From assembly GCA_029006195.1 (NCBI GenBank), contig JAQXGH010000040.1, positions 1 to 33,552 on the forward strand: 33,552 nucleotides of DNA, read 5' to 3'. Shown piece after piece: positions 23,705 through 31,634 of the stretch. Both the position numbers and the translations under genes were made by a program. This DNA comes from Bacillota bacterium (GTDB lineage: Bacteria; Bacillota; Clostridia; Peptostreptococcales; Anaerovoracaceae). The notes beneath the pieces are model-generated. The model searched no databases, was not told where the DNA came from, and was given only the letters and a program-made list of their open reading frames with translations. Position 1 is the first letter of the stretch. The number at the start of each line of letters is the position of its first letter.

Positions 23705-24319
23705 CCCCTGCAACTTAGCTCTAAACTCAGGGTTAAGAAAATGATACTTATCATCGTCCTTCGCCTTAAGACCAGTAACCAGAGTCTGAGCCATCTCGCT
23801 AAGCATAGAATCCAGCTGCTCTTCAGTGAAATCCACCGCGCCGATCCTATACATAGAAGCGATGCCATGAGCGTAAAGCATCAGATTGTCAAACATCCAC
23901 GAAGCCTGCTCTTCAAGTATATCAAACGTCCAGGAAATCACCTTAATGACTTCTTCTTTGTTGCCTTCACTTTCCAGCACACTTTCGTATGAAGGACCGC
24001 TTCCCTGCTTCATGAACACAACTTCATAAAGCTCAGGCTCATCTTTGGCGAATTTCAAAAGCTGCAAACCGTAGCTTTTGAATGCTCTTTCACCCTCCAG
24101 GCCGGCTAAAACGTACTCTTTATATATGGACTTTGCCTTCGCGACAACCTCAGCCGTCAGCTCATCCATTGTTTTGAAATGAGTGAAAATCGGACGGGTT
24201 GAAGTTCCCAGCTTGGCAGCAAGTTCGCGAGCCGTTAAGGCATCAAGACCATTTTCTCTTACAACTTCTAAAGCCAGTTCAACTATTTGTTCACTACTGA
24301 ATTTCGTCTTCGGTGGCAT
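23702..24319 (-). CDS. TetR/AcrR-family transcriptional regulator
   Basis: About 205 residues. The N-terminal ~60 residues form a TetR helix-turn-helix: IVELALEVVRENGLDALTAR, ELAAKLGTSTRPIFTHFKTMDEL. The C-terminal ligand domain is of a type I cannot assign to a ligand. The start ATG at 24319 has AAGGGGG 8 bases upstream; the ATG at 24325 is too close to that site. The gene overlaps the end of the polymer-forming membrane protein gene, so the two are one unit. Palindromes near the promoter of that unit are the natural candidates for its operator, implying autoregulation. Confidence 0.92.
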   Translation of the reverse strand: MPPKTKFSSEQIVELALEVVRENGLDALTARELAAKLGTSTRPIFTHFKTMDELTAEVVAKAKSIYKEYVLAGLEGERAFKSYGLQLLKFAKDEPELYEVVFMKQGSGPSYESVLESEGNKEEVIKVISWTFDILEEQASWMFDNLMLYAHGIASMYRIGAVDFTEEQLDSMLSEMAQTLVTGLKAKDDDKYHFLNPEFRAKLQG

Positions 24320-25445
24320 ATACATAACCCCCTTCTTCTAACAGATTTTCTTTATCCTTTTTAATATATTTCGCGTAGAAAGTCATTGTAAAGTATCCGA
24401 TGATAAATAATACTGTTGCCAGCTTTACGATTCCTCCAACGTATGGGATTTCGCGGAGAATCAGGAGAACTACAACTCCGATGATAGTGCTGCCCCAAGC
24501 ATTCATCTTAGGAACCAGCTTGCCAAATACAGCCTGGCCAGCTGCTGCGCCTGCGAATGGTACAGAAACCATAAGCATGATAGTGTAAATCACTCCTAAA
24601 ATCAGTGAAAGCGGAATACCGATCACAGTTATGAGCAGAATAAGTGAGGCTACAGGAATGCAGATCATTGCTATAGCGCCGGTGCCAGCCATCTTTCCAG
24701 GCTTTGTCATCATGAGATCACCTGCATCTTCAACTGGCTTTTTGAAGAAGAGTCTCATAGCCAGCCAAATGAGAATCGATGCCAGAAACCACCAAATCGC
24801 AAAACCGTGACCTGAGCCAGAGGATGCTTCATCCGCACTAACTTCATCTGATTCAGTTACTATATCATAATTCAGCGCTCCGACCTTAGCACCTTCGGCA
24901 ATAATAGGTTCGCTACCTAAATTACCTTTTACAGTGCCAGTAATAATAGCGCCTTCTTGAATCGATAAAGTATCAGAATTTATGATTAAGTCTCCATCGA
25001 TTTTACCGGAAATAATTGCATCAGCTGCATTCACATGCAGGCACTTTGCCTGGCCATCGAATAATACGTCCTTACCAAAGAAGTAACCAGTATCGAGCTT
25101 ACAGTCATTAAATCTAATGGTTTGCGCTGCGATTGAAGCATTTCTACTAATATCCACATCTGTGAAATCCACTGACTGACATGCTATTCTGGCTGCGCCA
25201 TCTACCTTACCATTTGTAACAGTAATATTTTGTCCTGCCATAACCATATCATAACCGATATTGAAATTTGACTTCTCGAAGTCGTTTCCAACCCAGTAAA
25301 GATCCTTGGAAACTTTATCAACCGGCATATCTTCTACAAGGGTAACATTGCCTGATGAGTCTGTAGTAGCCGCCATTGCAACCGAAGTGGTTATTCCAAA
25401 AGCTACAAGCATTACAACACATAAACTTACAATTATTTTTTTCAT
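24294..25445 (-). CDS. Secreted/membrane protein with polymer-forming (bactofilin-like) beta repeats and C-terminal membrane spans
   Basis: 383 residues from the chosen ATG at 25443-25445, preceded by GGAGG 9 bases upstream; the longer open frame to 25544 adds an unlikely N-terminus. A signal peptide (MKKIIVSLCVVMLVAFG... ending AMAA) is followed by ~190 residues of short beta-strand repeats such as ISGKIDGDLIINSD and IITGTVKGNLG, like the polymer-forming bactofilin-type domain. A serine/glycine linker leads to about four to five hydrophobic spans and a short charged tail. The repeats would lie outside the membrane. Envelope function is inferred; the protein is not a known named gene. It overlaps the TetR gene by 26 bases. 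Confidence 0.78.
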   Translation of the reverse strand: MKKIIVSLCVVMLVAFGITTSVAMAATTDSSGNVTLVEDMPVDKVSKDLYWVGNDFEKSNFNIGYDMVMAGQNITVTNGKVDGAARIACQSVDFTDVDISRNASIAAQTIRFNDCKLDTGYFFGKDVLFDGQAKCLHVNAADAIISGKIDGDLIINSDTLSIQEGAIITGTVKGNLGSEPIIAEGAKVGALNYDIVTESDEVSADEASSGSGHGFAIWWFLASILIWLAMRLFFKKPVEDAGDLMMTKPGKMAGTGAIAMICIPVASLILLITVIGIPLSLILGVIYTIMLMVSVPFAGAAAGQAVFGKLVPKMNAWGSTIIGVVVLLILREIPYVGGIVKLATVLFIIGYFTMTFYAKYIKKDKENLLEEGGYVYATEDEIQ

Positions 25446-25473
25446 TACTTTTTCCTCCAGTTTTCCAGCTTTC

Positions 25474-25537
25474 GTTATGCAACATCTGTTGCATAACATC
25501 TGTAACCATATGTTAACACATTCATGGATAATGTCAA
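25474..25537 (-). promoter_or_regulatory. Promoter and palindromic operator of the membrane protein/TetR unit
   Basis: A perfect -35 TTGACA lies at 25532-25537 (minus strand), with a weak -10 (ACATAT or AACATA) around 25508-25514. A perfect 10-bp inverted repeat GTTATGCAAC-ATCT-GTTGCATAAC occupies 25474-25497, between the expected start site and the ribosome-binding site. A second, imperfect 18-bp palindrome TGTAACCATATGTTAACA covers the -10 at 25501-25518. Such sites fit dimeric TetR-type repressors; assignment to the adjacent TetR is inference. Confidence 0.7.
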
Positions 25538-25545
25538 CACACAAA

Positions 25546-25583
25546 CAAAAAAAGAAGCGCCGCCACTTGGCGATGCCCCTTTT
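25546..25583 (-). terminator. Terminator of the parvulin gene
   Basis: On the minus strand GCATCGCC pairs with GGCGGCGC around an AAGT loop (one mismatch, one G-U), extended outward by GGG/AAAA against TTCTTTT, and followed by a run of T. It lies 36 bases past the parvulin stop and before the next promoter. Confidence 0.75.
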
Positions 25584-25619
25584 GCTACATGTTCTACGCG
25601 TTCTTGTTACCTACTAAAA

Positions 25620-26345
25620 TTACAGGTACTTTGCTCTGAGTTCTGCACACTTAGCCTGGTAAGTCTTATCCTGTTCTGCCAGGATTGCAGCCTGCATTAC
25701 CTGATTCTTAACTGCTTCGTATTCAGCTTCCTTAGCTTCTGACTTAGCTGTTACAACGATGAGGTGCTGACCGAACTGAGTCTGTACAGGTCCGATAAGC
25801 TGATCTACTTCAGCACTGAATACTGCCTGATCAAATTCTGGAACCATCTGTCCAGGTGAGAACTGACCAAGGTCTCCGCCCTTTTCCTTTGATGGGCAGC
25901 TTGAATGTTCTCTAGCAGCGTCTTCGAAACTGATTTCGCCTGCTTCGATCTTAGCCTTGAGTTCGTTAGCCTTTTCTTCTGAATCTACTAAGATGTGCTT
26001 AGCGTTTGCAGTTGGCTTAGTCATGTATTCAGCCTTATGTTCTTCGAAGTATGCCTTAGCATCGTCTTCTGTTACGTTGATGTCTCTTAAAACCTGAGTC
26101 ATACCGAGCTGGCTCAGAATATCTCTTCTAGCTGCTGCCATTGTGATCTTGAATTCGTCACTTTCTTCGAGACCGCTTTCTTCAGCAAGAACTGCGAATA
26201 AAGCGATTTCTTCCAGTCTCTTCTCACACTGTTCTCTGAATTCAGGCATCTGAGCATACATCTGCTGTTCCTGAGGCAGTCTAGCGATAAAAGTCTGTAA
26301 ATCTACATCTGAAATTTCGAAATTTCCAATCTTCTTAGTTTCCAT
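25620..26345 (-). CDS. Peptidyl-prolyl cis-trans isomerase, parvulin (PpiC) type, cytosolic
   Basis: 241 residues. Residues 1-110 form a helical SurA/PrsA-like N-terminal domain, and 112-205 the rotamase domain: ANAKHILVDSEEKA, HSSCPSKEKGGDLGQFSPG, MVPEFDQAVF and FGQHLIVV. A short charged helix ends the protein. Unlike PrsA there is no signal peptide or lipobox, so it should act in the cytoplasm as a folding helper. GGAGA precedes the ATG at 26345. It is a single-gene unit with its own promoter and terminator. Confidence 0.93.
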   Translation of the reverse strand: METKKIGNFEISDVDLQTFIARLPQEQQMYAQMPEFREQCEKRLEEIALFAVLAEESGLEESDEFKITMAAARRDILSQLGMTQVLRDINVTEDDAKAYFEEHKAEYMTKPTANAKHILVDSEEKANELKAKIEAGEISFEDAAREHSSCPSKEKGGDLGQFSPGQMVPEFDQAVFSAEVDQLIGPVQTQFGQHLIVVTAKSEAKEAEYEAVKNQVMQAAILAEQDKTYQAKCAELRAKYL

Positions 26346-26371
26346 TTAATTTCTCCTATACTAATTAACTC

Positions 26372-26421
26372 ATGCGTTACGCATCAAAAGACATTGTATC
26401 CGAAAAAACTAGTTATTTCAA
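26372..26421 (-). promoter_or_regulatory. Parvulin gene promoter with palindrome
   Basis: Minus-strand TTGAAA (26416-26421) and TACAAT (26393-26398) are 17 bases apart. Directly at the expected start site is ATGCGT-T-ACGCAT (26372-26384), a perfect 13-base palindrome that may be an operator. Confidence 0.7.
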
Positions 26422-26537
26422 TGGTTTAGTCAGCATATATATGCTTTTTAAGATACTTAATGAAAGCATCTTATCTTTTATAGCAGCACTTGCAATCCGT
26501 TTGATGTTCTGACAAATAAGACCTCAAATGAATAATC

Positions 26538-26566
26538 TATAAAATAGGCTGGTAATTGATATTACC
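26538..26566 (+). promoter_or_regulatory. Possible -10 and palindrome before the second EamA gene
   Basis: TATAAAAT at 26538-26545 could be a -10 but lacks a good -35. GGTAAT-TGAT-ATTACC (26551-26566), a perfect 6-bp inverted repeat, follows. Nothing else is recognisable in the 26346-26628 gap beyond the parvulin promoter. Confidence 0.35.
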
Positions 26567-26628
26567 GCCCATTTTATGCTAATATCAACTAGTTGAATTA
26601 GTTGGAAAAAGAACATCAAATCAAAAAA

Positions 26629-27525
26629 ATGACTCAAAAAAAGGACAAAACACTTTATTACATCATGGCCATCATGGCAGGCGTTTTTTATGGGCTGGCT
26701 GGCCCCTTCACTCGCGTGCTTATGGATGGCGGACTTGACAATTTCACATTATGCCTTCAGAAGAATGTGTATGCACTGGTTATATATTTTGTCGTGCTGC
26801 TTATCACCGATAAGAGCAAGTTCAGGATAAAACTTCAAGACATTTGGGTTTTGGCACTCAATGGGTTAATTGGGATAGCCGGCGTGGGACTGACGCTTTA
26901 TGTGGCCTTTAAGCATCTTACATTGTCCTTTGCGACCGTGCTCCTATGCATGGCTCCAGTATTCGTACTGATTTTCTCCGCCATATTCTTTAAGGAGGCA
27001 GTTACCAGGGCCAAGCTGGGCTGCTGCATTGCTGCAGTCTTTGGATGCTATATGGTATCAAATATGCCTGGAATCATGACCGGCGCCAGCGTTTCATTTA
27101 TCGGACTTATTGCGGGCATCGGTTCTGCGCTTTGCTACGCAGGACTCAGCCTCTTTAGCAAAGAAGCAACTCGCCGCGGATATACGGCTCTTACAGTCAA
27201 CTTTTATAGTTTCATATTCTCAGCGCTTTTGCTCCTGCCTTTTTCGCATATCGGCCAAATAGTCACATATGCCAGCTCCCAGCCGCTGACTCACAACCTG
27301 GTGCTCATCGGCAACGCAGTCTGCATTACCTTCATTCCGTATATGCTGCAGACAACGAGCCTTCAGCACATCGAGGCGAGCAAAGTCTCCATACTGGGCT
27401 CCGCAGAGCCTGTGTCGGCAATGATTTTTGGCCTCATTTTCTTCGCCGAAGTGCCAACTCTGGTAATGATCGCAGGAATGTTCATTGTAATCTTCGCGCT
27501 CTTTATTGTTAGCAAACCGCAGTAA
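26629..27525 (+). CDS. EamA/DMT-superfamily transporter
   Basis: About 298 residues with ten predicted membrane spans in two EamA repeats: GVFYGLAGPFTRVLMDGG near the start, FFKEAVTRAKLGC after the first half, and LGSAEPVSAMIFGLIFFAEVPTL in the second. Substrate unknown. No start has a good Shine-Dalgarno; the ATG at 26629 is preferred over the in-frame TTG at 26602. It is only moderately similar to the EamA protein at 14992-15855, so a recent duplication is unlikely. It converges on the DUF554 gene with a 77-base gap lacking a clear terminator. Confidence 0.88.
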   Translation: MTQKKDKTLYYIMAIMAGVFYGLAGPFTRVLMDGGLDNFTLCLQKNVYALVIYFVVLLITDKSKFRIKLQDIWVLALNGLIGIAGVGLTLYVAFKHLTLSFATVLLCMAPVFVLIFSAIFFKEAVTRAKLGCCIAAVFGCYMVSNMPGIMTGASVSFIGLIAGIGSALCYAGLSLFSKEATRRGYTALTVNFYSFIFSALLLLPFSHIGQIVTYASSQPLTHNLVLIGNAVCITFIPYMLQTTSLQHIEASKVSILGSAEPVSAMIFGLIFFAEVPTLVMIAGMFIVIFALFIVSKPQ

Positions 27526-27602
27526 TCTGAACATCTCTACGTTTGGCAGCTGTATCAAATATTATTTTAATCAGTTCGTCTTTGCTACCAAAGTTAGTAA
27601 AA

Positions 27603-28325
27603 TTAAAACCAAGGTATAAATGCCGCTATGACGGCGAATACCAAAGCCGGTAGGACATTTGCCACCCTTATGGTCTTCGGCCAGACAAGATTTACGCCTA
27701 CACACAGGATAAGCACGTTGCCGACAAGCGAAATGTTATCAAGTGCAGCTGTTGTCATTATAGGTGCTATGAGTCTGGCACATACTGTGAAAAAGCCCTG
27801 GAAAACGCCAACGGAAATTGCCGAGAATATGCAGCCTTTGCCCATTGAAGCTGTCATCATGATTATGATTATGAAGTCCAGTATAGCCTTTGTAAATAAT
27901 GTATTATGATCACCCTCTATGCCGTCCTGAATTGAGCCGATTATTGCCATGGCCCCTACGCACACTGTGAGTGATGCTGTTACGAATGCGTCGATGAAGC
28001 GGGTATCGCCCTGGTTTCCTGACTTGACCTTAAGCCACGCACCGAACGTCTCGAACTTACTGTCGAGGTCGATAATCTCGCCAAAGAAAGCTCCAAGAGC
28101 CAGCGAAATAACCATCATCATTACGCCCTTTGTCTCGATACCGGTATCTGTTACTACCAGCATCTTAGCCATTACAGTGCCCAAAGCCATCATCATGCAG
28201 GCGAAGCCCAGCGTCTTGATTATCGTCTCCTGGTAGCGTTCTTTAATGGCCTTTCTAAATACCAGCCCGATCAGCCCACCGACTACGATCGCAGACACAT
28301 TAACTATTGTTCCTAAACCTATCAA
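27603..28325 (-). CDS. DUF554 family membrane protein
   Basis: A 240-residue protein with about seven hydrophobic spans and the DUF554 (YdfK-like) N-terminus MIGLGTIVNVSAIVVGGLIG. Other family patches are GAFFGEIIDLD and DAFVTASLTVCVGAMAIIGSI. Function of the family is unknown; transport is often guessed. The start codon is TTG at 28323-28325, supported by the conserved N-terminus and a GGAGA site upstream. It overlaps the stop of the glycerate kinase gene by four bases (TTGA), so it is translated from the same message. Confidence 0.9.
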   Translation of the reverse strand: MIGLGTIVNVSAIVVGGLIGLVFRKAIKERYQETIIKTLGFACMMMALGTVMAKMLVVTDTGIETKGVMMMVISLALGAFFGEIIDLDSKFETFGAWLKVKSGNQGDTRFIDAFVTASLTVCVGAMAIIGSIQDGIEGDHNTLFTKAILDFIIIIMMTASMGKGCIFSAISVGVFQGFFTVCARLIAPIMTTAALDNISLVGNVLILCVGVNLVWPKTIRVANVLPALVFAVIAAFIPWF

Positions 28326-29422
28326 TTCCCTATCTCCTTAGAAAGGTCGATCATGGTCCTCCTCAGATCTTCCCTGCAATTAGCAGAGATCTCAGCCATG
28401 TTTCTTCTTCCCTTCGATGTTTCATAAATCCTGCAGATGCCTATAGCCTCCCCATTACTAATTTCACTGGCTCCGCATACTGCAATAACAGGCACCCCCG
28501 CTGCGCCTGCACGTGAAGTTACGCCTGAAACCACCTTGCCTCCGAGGCTCTGTGAATCCAGCCTTCCTTCACCTGTAATTACCAGATCAGCTCCATCAAG
28601 AAGTTGGTCAAATCCTATAATATCAAGAATATAGTCTATTCCGCGCTTAAGGCTTGCCCCAAGAAAAGCCACGCTTCCAGCGCCCATTCCGCCTGCAGCT
28701 CCGCCGCCAGGTATCTGGCTGACGTCTACCCCAAGCTCACGTTTTATAATATTCGCAAAGGCTACAAGATTCTCATCAAGCACCTTAACCTGATCTGGGC
28801 TAGCGCCCTTTTGAGGTGCGAATACGTAAGCTGCGCCGCTTGCTCCATAAAGCGGATTAGTTATGTCACACATGCAGCTGATCTCAGCTCCAAGTGCAGG
28901 CCCTCTCTCGATTCGCTTAACCTTATCAAGATTTCCGCCTGCCGGAATGAAACACTGCCCTGCTTCATTATAAAATTTAGTTCCCAGTGCGGCTGCCATC
29001 CCTGCTCCGCAGTCATTTGTCACACTGCCGCCAAGGCCCAGTAGAATTTTCCTGCATCCTGAATCGATCGCATGCTTAATAAGCTGCCCAACGCCATATG
29101 TCGATGCGATCATCGGGTCTCTCCTGCTGTTAGAAACAATGCCGGCAACTGCCGCCATCTCAATTACGGCGAAATCATCAAAACGGCCATAAAAACCTGC
29201 CATCTCAGTTCCGAAAGCATCGCATACCGGAACGTGGACCAGCTGGCCCTTTAATGCACCCAAAAAACAGCTAACCGTTCCTTCGCCTCCATCAGCGATA
29301 GGACGTTTAACTACCTGACAGCCAGGAAATTCACTCTCTAGCACCTGTGCTTCTATGTCACAAACTTCTTTTGAACTAAGCGTTCCTTTGAACGAGTCCG
29401 ATATCAAAATAATCTTTTTCAT
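28322..29422 (-). CDS. Glycerate kinase (GarK/GlxK type)
   Basis: Phosphorylates glycerate, in this family usually at the 2 position, feeding glycolysis. 366 residues. The N-terminus ISDSFKGTLSS, RPIADGGEGTV, GLGGSVTNDCGAGMAAALG, PGGGAAGGMGAG and VITGEGRLDSQSLGGKV all match. The start ATG at 29420-29422 has no Shine-Dalgarno; instead TATACT sits 9 bases upstream, so the message may be leaderless. A TTG start 21 bases upstream is possible but overlaps this box. DUF554 follows with a four-base overlap. No glyoxylate-pathway genes are nearby. Confidence 0.95.
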   Translation of the reverse strand: MKKIILISDSFKGTLSSKEVCDIEAQVLESEFPGCQVVKRPIADGGEGTVSCFLGALKGQLVHVPVCDAFGTEMAGFYGRFDDFAVIEMAAVAGIVSNSRRDPMIASTYGVGQLIKHAIDSGCRKILLGLGGSVTNDCGAGMAAALGTKFYNEAGQCFIPAGGNLDKVKRIERGPALGAEISCMCDITNPLYGASGAAYVFAPQKGASPDQVKVLDENLVAFANIIKRELGVDVSQIPGGGAAGGMGAGSVAFLGASLKRGIDYILDIIGFDQLLDGADLVITGEGRLDSQSLGGKVVSGVTSRAGAAGVPVIAVCGASEISNGEAIGICRIYETSKGRRNMAEISANCREDLRRTMIDLSKEIGN

Positions 29423-29458
29423 AACGTAATTAGTATACCCCAAACTATTGATTTTTAG

Positions 29459-29464
29459 TATAAT
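29459..29464 (+). promoter_or_regulatory. Candidate -10 for the MATE gene
   Basis: TATAAT 30 bases before the MATE start. No good -35 is found 17 bases upstream. It lies back to back with the TATACT box of the glycerate kinase gene. Confidence 0.4.
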
Positions 29465-29493
29465 TATTTGATAAGGCTGATAAGGGGTTTTTT

Positions 29494-30819
29494 ATGAAAG
29501 ACATGACAACCGGTTCGCCGGCTAAACATATAATTAAATTTGCAATTCCGATACTTCTCGGCAATATGCTTCAGCTTACATATAACCTGGCTGATACGAG
29601 AATAATCGGATCTTTTCTTGGCGATAGTGCGCTGGCTGCTGTAGGCGCAACTACTGTTCTCAGCATGCTGTACCTGGGCTTTATGATAGGCCTTGTAAAC
29701 GGCTTCGCCATGATCACCGCCAGATTCTTCGGCAGTAAGGACATGCAGAGCGTTAGAGTTTCGTTTCTTACAGCCTTTGCACTGGGAATCGCTACTATGA
29801 TAGTTTTCGCGGTTTTGACTTTGGTCTTCCTGGGTCCGATCATGAGTTTTCTCAATGTACCGGATGATCTGAGGCCTGAAGCTGCGGCATACATTAGGAT
29901 AATAATCGCAGGGCTTATAATCAGCGTTACCTATAACGTTCTTTTGGCATCGGCCAGGGCTATCGGCGATAGCTTCACGCCGCTTCTGACTTTATTCCTG
30001 TCAGTTGGGCTCAACATTACAGGCGACATTCTGATGATAGGCGTGATCGGCACTGGCGTTTGGGGCGCTGCCGCTGCTACTATCGCATCGCAGTTTATCA
30101 CTATGATCATCTGCGCCATATATATTCTTAAGAAGTACGAGTTCTATAGAATCAAGCGCAGCGATTTTCATCTTATGAGTTACGTAATGGCAAAGGACAT
30201 GATGCTTACCGGCATTTCCATGGGCCTTATGAACTCTCTCATAGGTTTCGGCTCGCTGATACTCCAGACTGCCATCAATGGTCTGGGCGCTTCATACATA
30301 GTTGCTCAGAGCGCAGCCCGCAGGATTACCGATGTTCTTATGACTATTTTTGTTGCTATCGGTAACACTATGGCGACTTTCTGCAGCCAGAACTTTGGCG
30401 CAGGCAAATATGACCGCATCATGCAGGGCATGCGTGCAGGATACATTATCACTAGTGTTTGGTGCATTTTTGTTATCCTTATCGTTTATACGCTGGCCCC
30501 TGCCATGATACAGTTGATCACAGGATCAAGCGATCAGATAATGATCGATGCGGCTACACTTTATTTAAGAATAGACAGCATTCTCTATGTTCTCGTTGCG
30601 ATCATCTTCGTTCAGAGATATTCGCTGCAGTCCGTTGGCGACCGCATTACTCCGCTGATTTCAAGCGGCATAGAGATGGCAGGCAAGATAATATTAACTG
30701 TTACTTTGGTCCGCGCCTTAGGCTACTTCGGTGTTATCCTAGTTGAGCCTATCGTATGGATCGTTATGATAATTCCACTGATTTGGAAGGTGAGGAAATG
30801 GGAAAAGCAAGTAAAGTAA
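29494..30819 (+). CDS. MATE family efflux transporter
   Basis: A 441-residue membrane protein with about twelve hydrophobic spans. The MATE pattern is clear: GSPAKHIIKFAIPILLGN at the start, NLADTRIIGSFLGDSALAAVG, and the mirrored second half with SQNFGAGKYDRI. Members export cationic drugs or metabolites using sodium or proton gradients; the exact substrate cannot be read. AAGGGG lies 6 bases before the ATG. The HAD gene overlaps its 3' end by 22 bases. Confidence 0.95.
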   Translation: MKDMTTGSPAKHIIKFAIPILLGNMLQLTYNLADTRIIGSFLGDSALAAVGATTVLSMLYLGFMIGLVNGFAMITARFFGSKDMQSVRVSFLTAFALGIATMIVFAVLTLVFLGPIMSFLNVPDDLRPEAAAYIRIIIAGLIISVTYNVLLASARAIGDSFTPLLTLFLSVGLNITGDILMIGVIGTGVWGAAAATIASQFITMIICAIYILKKYEFYRIKRSDFHLMSYVMAKDMMLTGISMGLMNSLIGFGSLILQTAINGLGASYIVAQSAARRITDVLMTIFVAIGNTMATFCSQNFGAGKYDRIMQGMRAGYIITSVWCIFVILIVYTLAPAMIQLITGSSDQIMIDAATLYLRIDSILYVLVAIIFVQRYSLQSVGDRITPLISSGIEMAGKIILTVTLVRALGYFGVILVEPIVWIVMIIPLIWKVRKWEKQVK

Positions 30820-31589
30820 TATTTTTTGATGTTGACGGAACTTTATTCAGACATGACTGCAGGGTTCCGGCAAGCACTGTAGAGGCTATTAATAAATGTG
30901 CCGAAAACGGCCACTACATTTTTCTCTGCACAGGCAGAGGTGCCAGCACTATACCTAAAGAAGTAAGGGACCTCCCTCTTCACGGCGAGATCTGCTCATG
31001 CGGTACATACGTATCATTATATGACCAGGTTATAGTCAATAGAGGTGTGGAAGGTGCTGACTGTGATAAGATTTTGAAGATTTTGCACGACCTTAAGTGT
31101 CCTTCATTTGTTGAAAATCCGGATTATTTCTATTACGATCCAGATTATCTGCCTGAGGGTTTCCACAAGGTTATCGACACTATGCATGCTAACTATCCGG
31201 GCAAATTCCGCCCTATCGATATGCTGCCTGCCAGAATCAATAAGATGACCGGCTACCCTGAGGACAAGGCTCTGATTCCTCAGATAATAGAGGCTCTGTC
31301 CCCTTGGTTCGATGTTATCGTTCACGAAGAGTATTCATACATCGAGATAACTGTCCGCGGGTTTACTAAGGGCACTGGCGTTCATGCGGTTTTAGATGCG
31401 CTTGATATTCACCGCTCAAATGCTTATGGCTTCGGCGATTCTGCCAACGATATTCCTATGCTCGATGAAGTTGGCTACGGTATCGTAATGGGAGATGCTC
31501 CTCAGGCGCTTAAAGATAAGTACATCGAAACAGATTCACTTTATGCTGATGGCATAGCTAATGCGCTTAAGCGTTTCGGGCTTATATGA
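30798..31589 (+). CDS. Cof-type HAD-superfamily phosphatase
   Basis: A cytoplasmic sugar-phosphate-type phosphatase, ~263 residues. Motif I FFDVDGTLF near residue 9, motif II FLCTGRG, motif III lysine in RGFTKGTGV, and motif IV GFGDSANDIPML are intact, and the type IIB cap lies between. The start ATG at 30798 has AAGGTGAGG upstream and lies inside the end of the MATE gene. The longer frame to 30756 is the less likely start. Probably co-transcribed with the MATE gene; substrate unknown. Confidence 0.92.
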   Translation: MGKASKVIFFDVDGTLFRHDCRVPASTVEAINKCAENGHYIFLCTGRGASTIPKEVRDLPLHGEICSCGTYVSLYDQVIVNRGVEGADCDKILKILHDLKCPSFVENPDYFYYDPDYLPEGFHKVIDTMHANYPGKFRPIDMLPARINKMTGYPEDKALIPQIIEALSPWFDVIVHEEYSYIEITVRGFTKGTGVHAVLDALDIHRSNAYGFGDSANDIPMLDEVGYGIVMGDAPQALKDKYIETDSLYADGIANALKRFGLI

Positions 31590-31595
31590 TATAAT
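31587..31595 (+). promoter_or_regulatory. Extended -10 before the HerA-like gene
   Basis: TGATATAAT has the extended -10 form TG-n-TATAAT; only a poor -35 is upstream. It overlaps the HAD stop region and gives a leader of about 35 bases. Confidence 0.5.
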
Positions 31596-31634
31596 GGGTA
31601 AAAGTTTGTAATTCCTAGATTAGAGGTGAAATTT

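Noticed and set aside
25446-25544. 33 extra N-terminal codons on the polymer-forming membrane protein
   Set aside because: They precede a clean signal peptide and a GGAGG site, cover the palindromic operator, and are cysteine-rich without a ribosome-binding site.
14992-27525. The two EamA proteins as a recent duplication
   Set aside because: Their sequences share only family-level features, and their neighbours and start regions differ.
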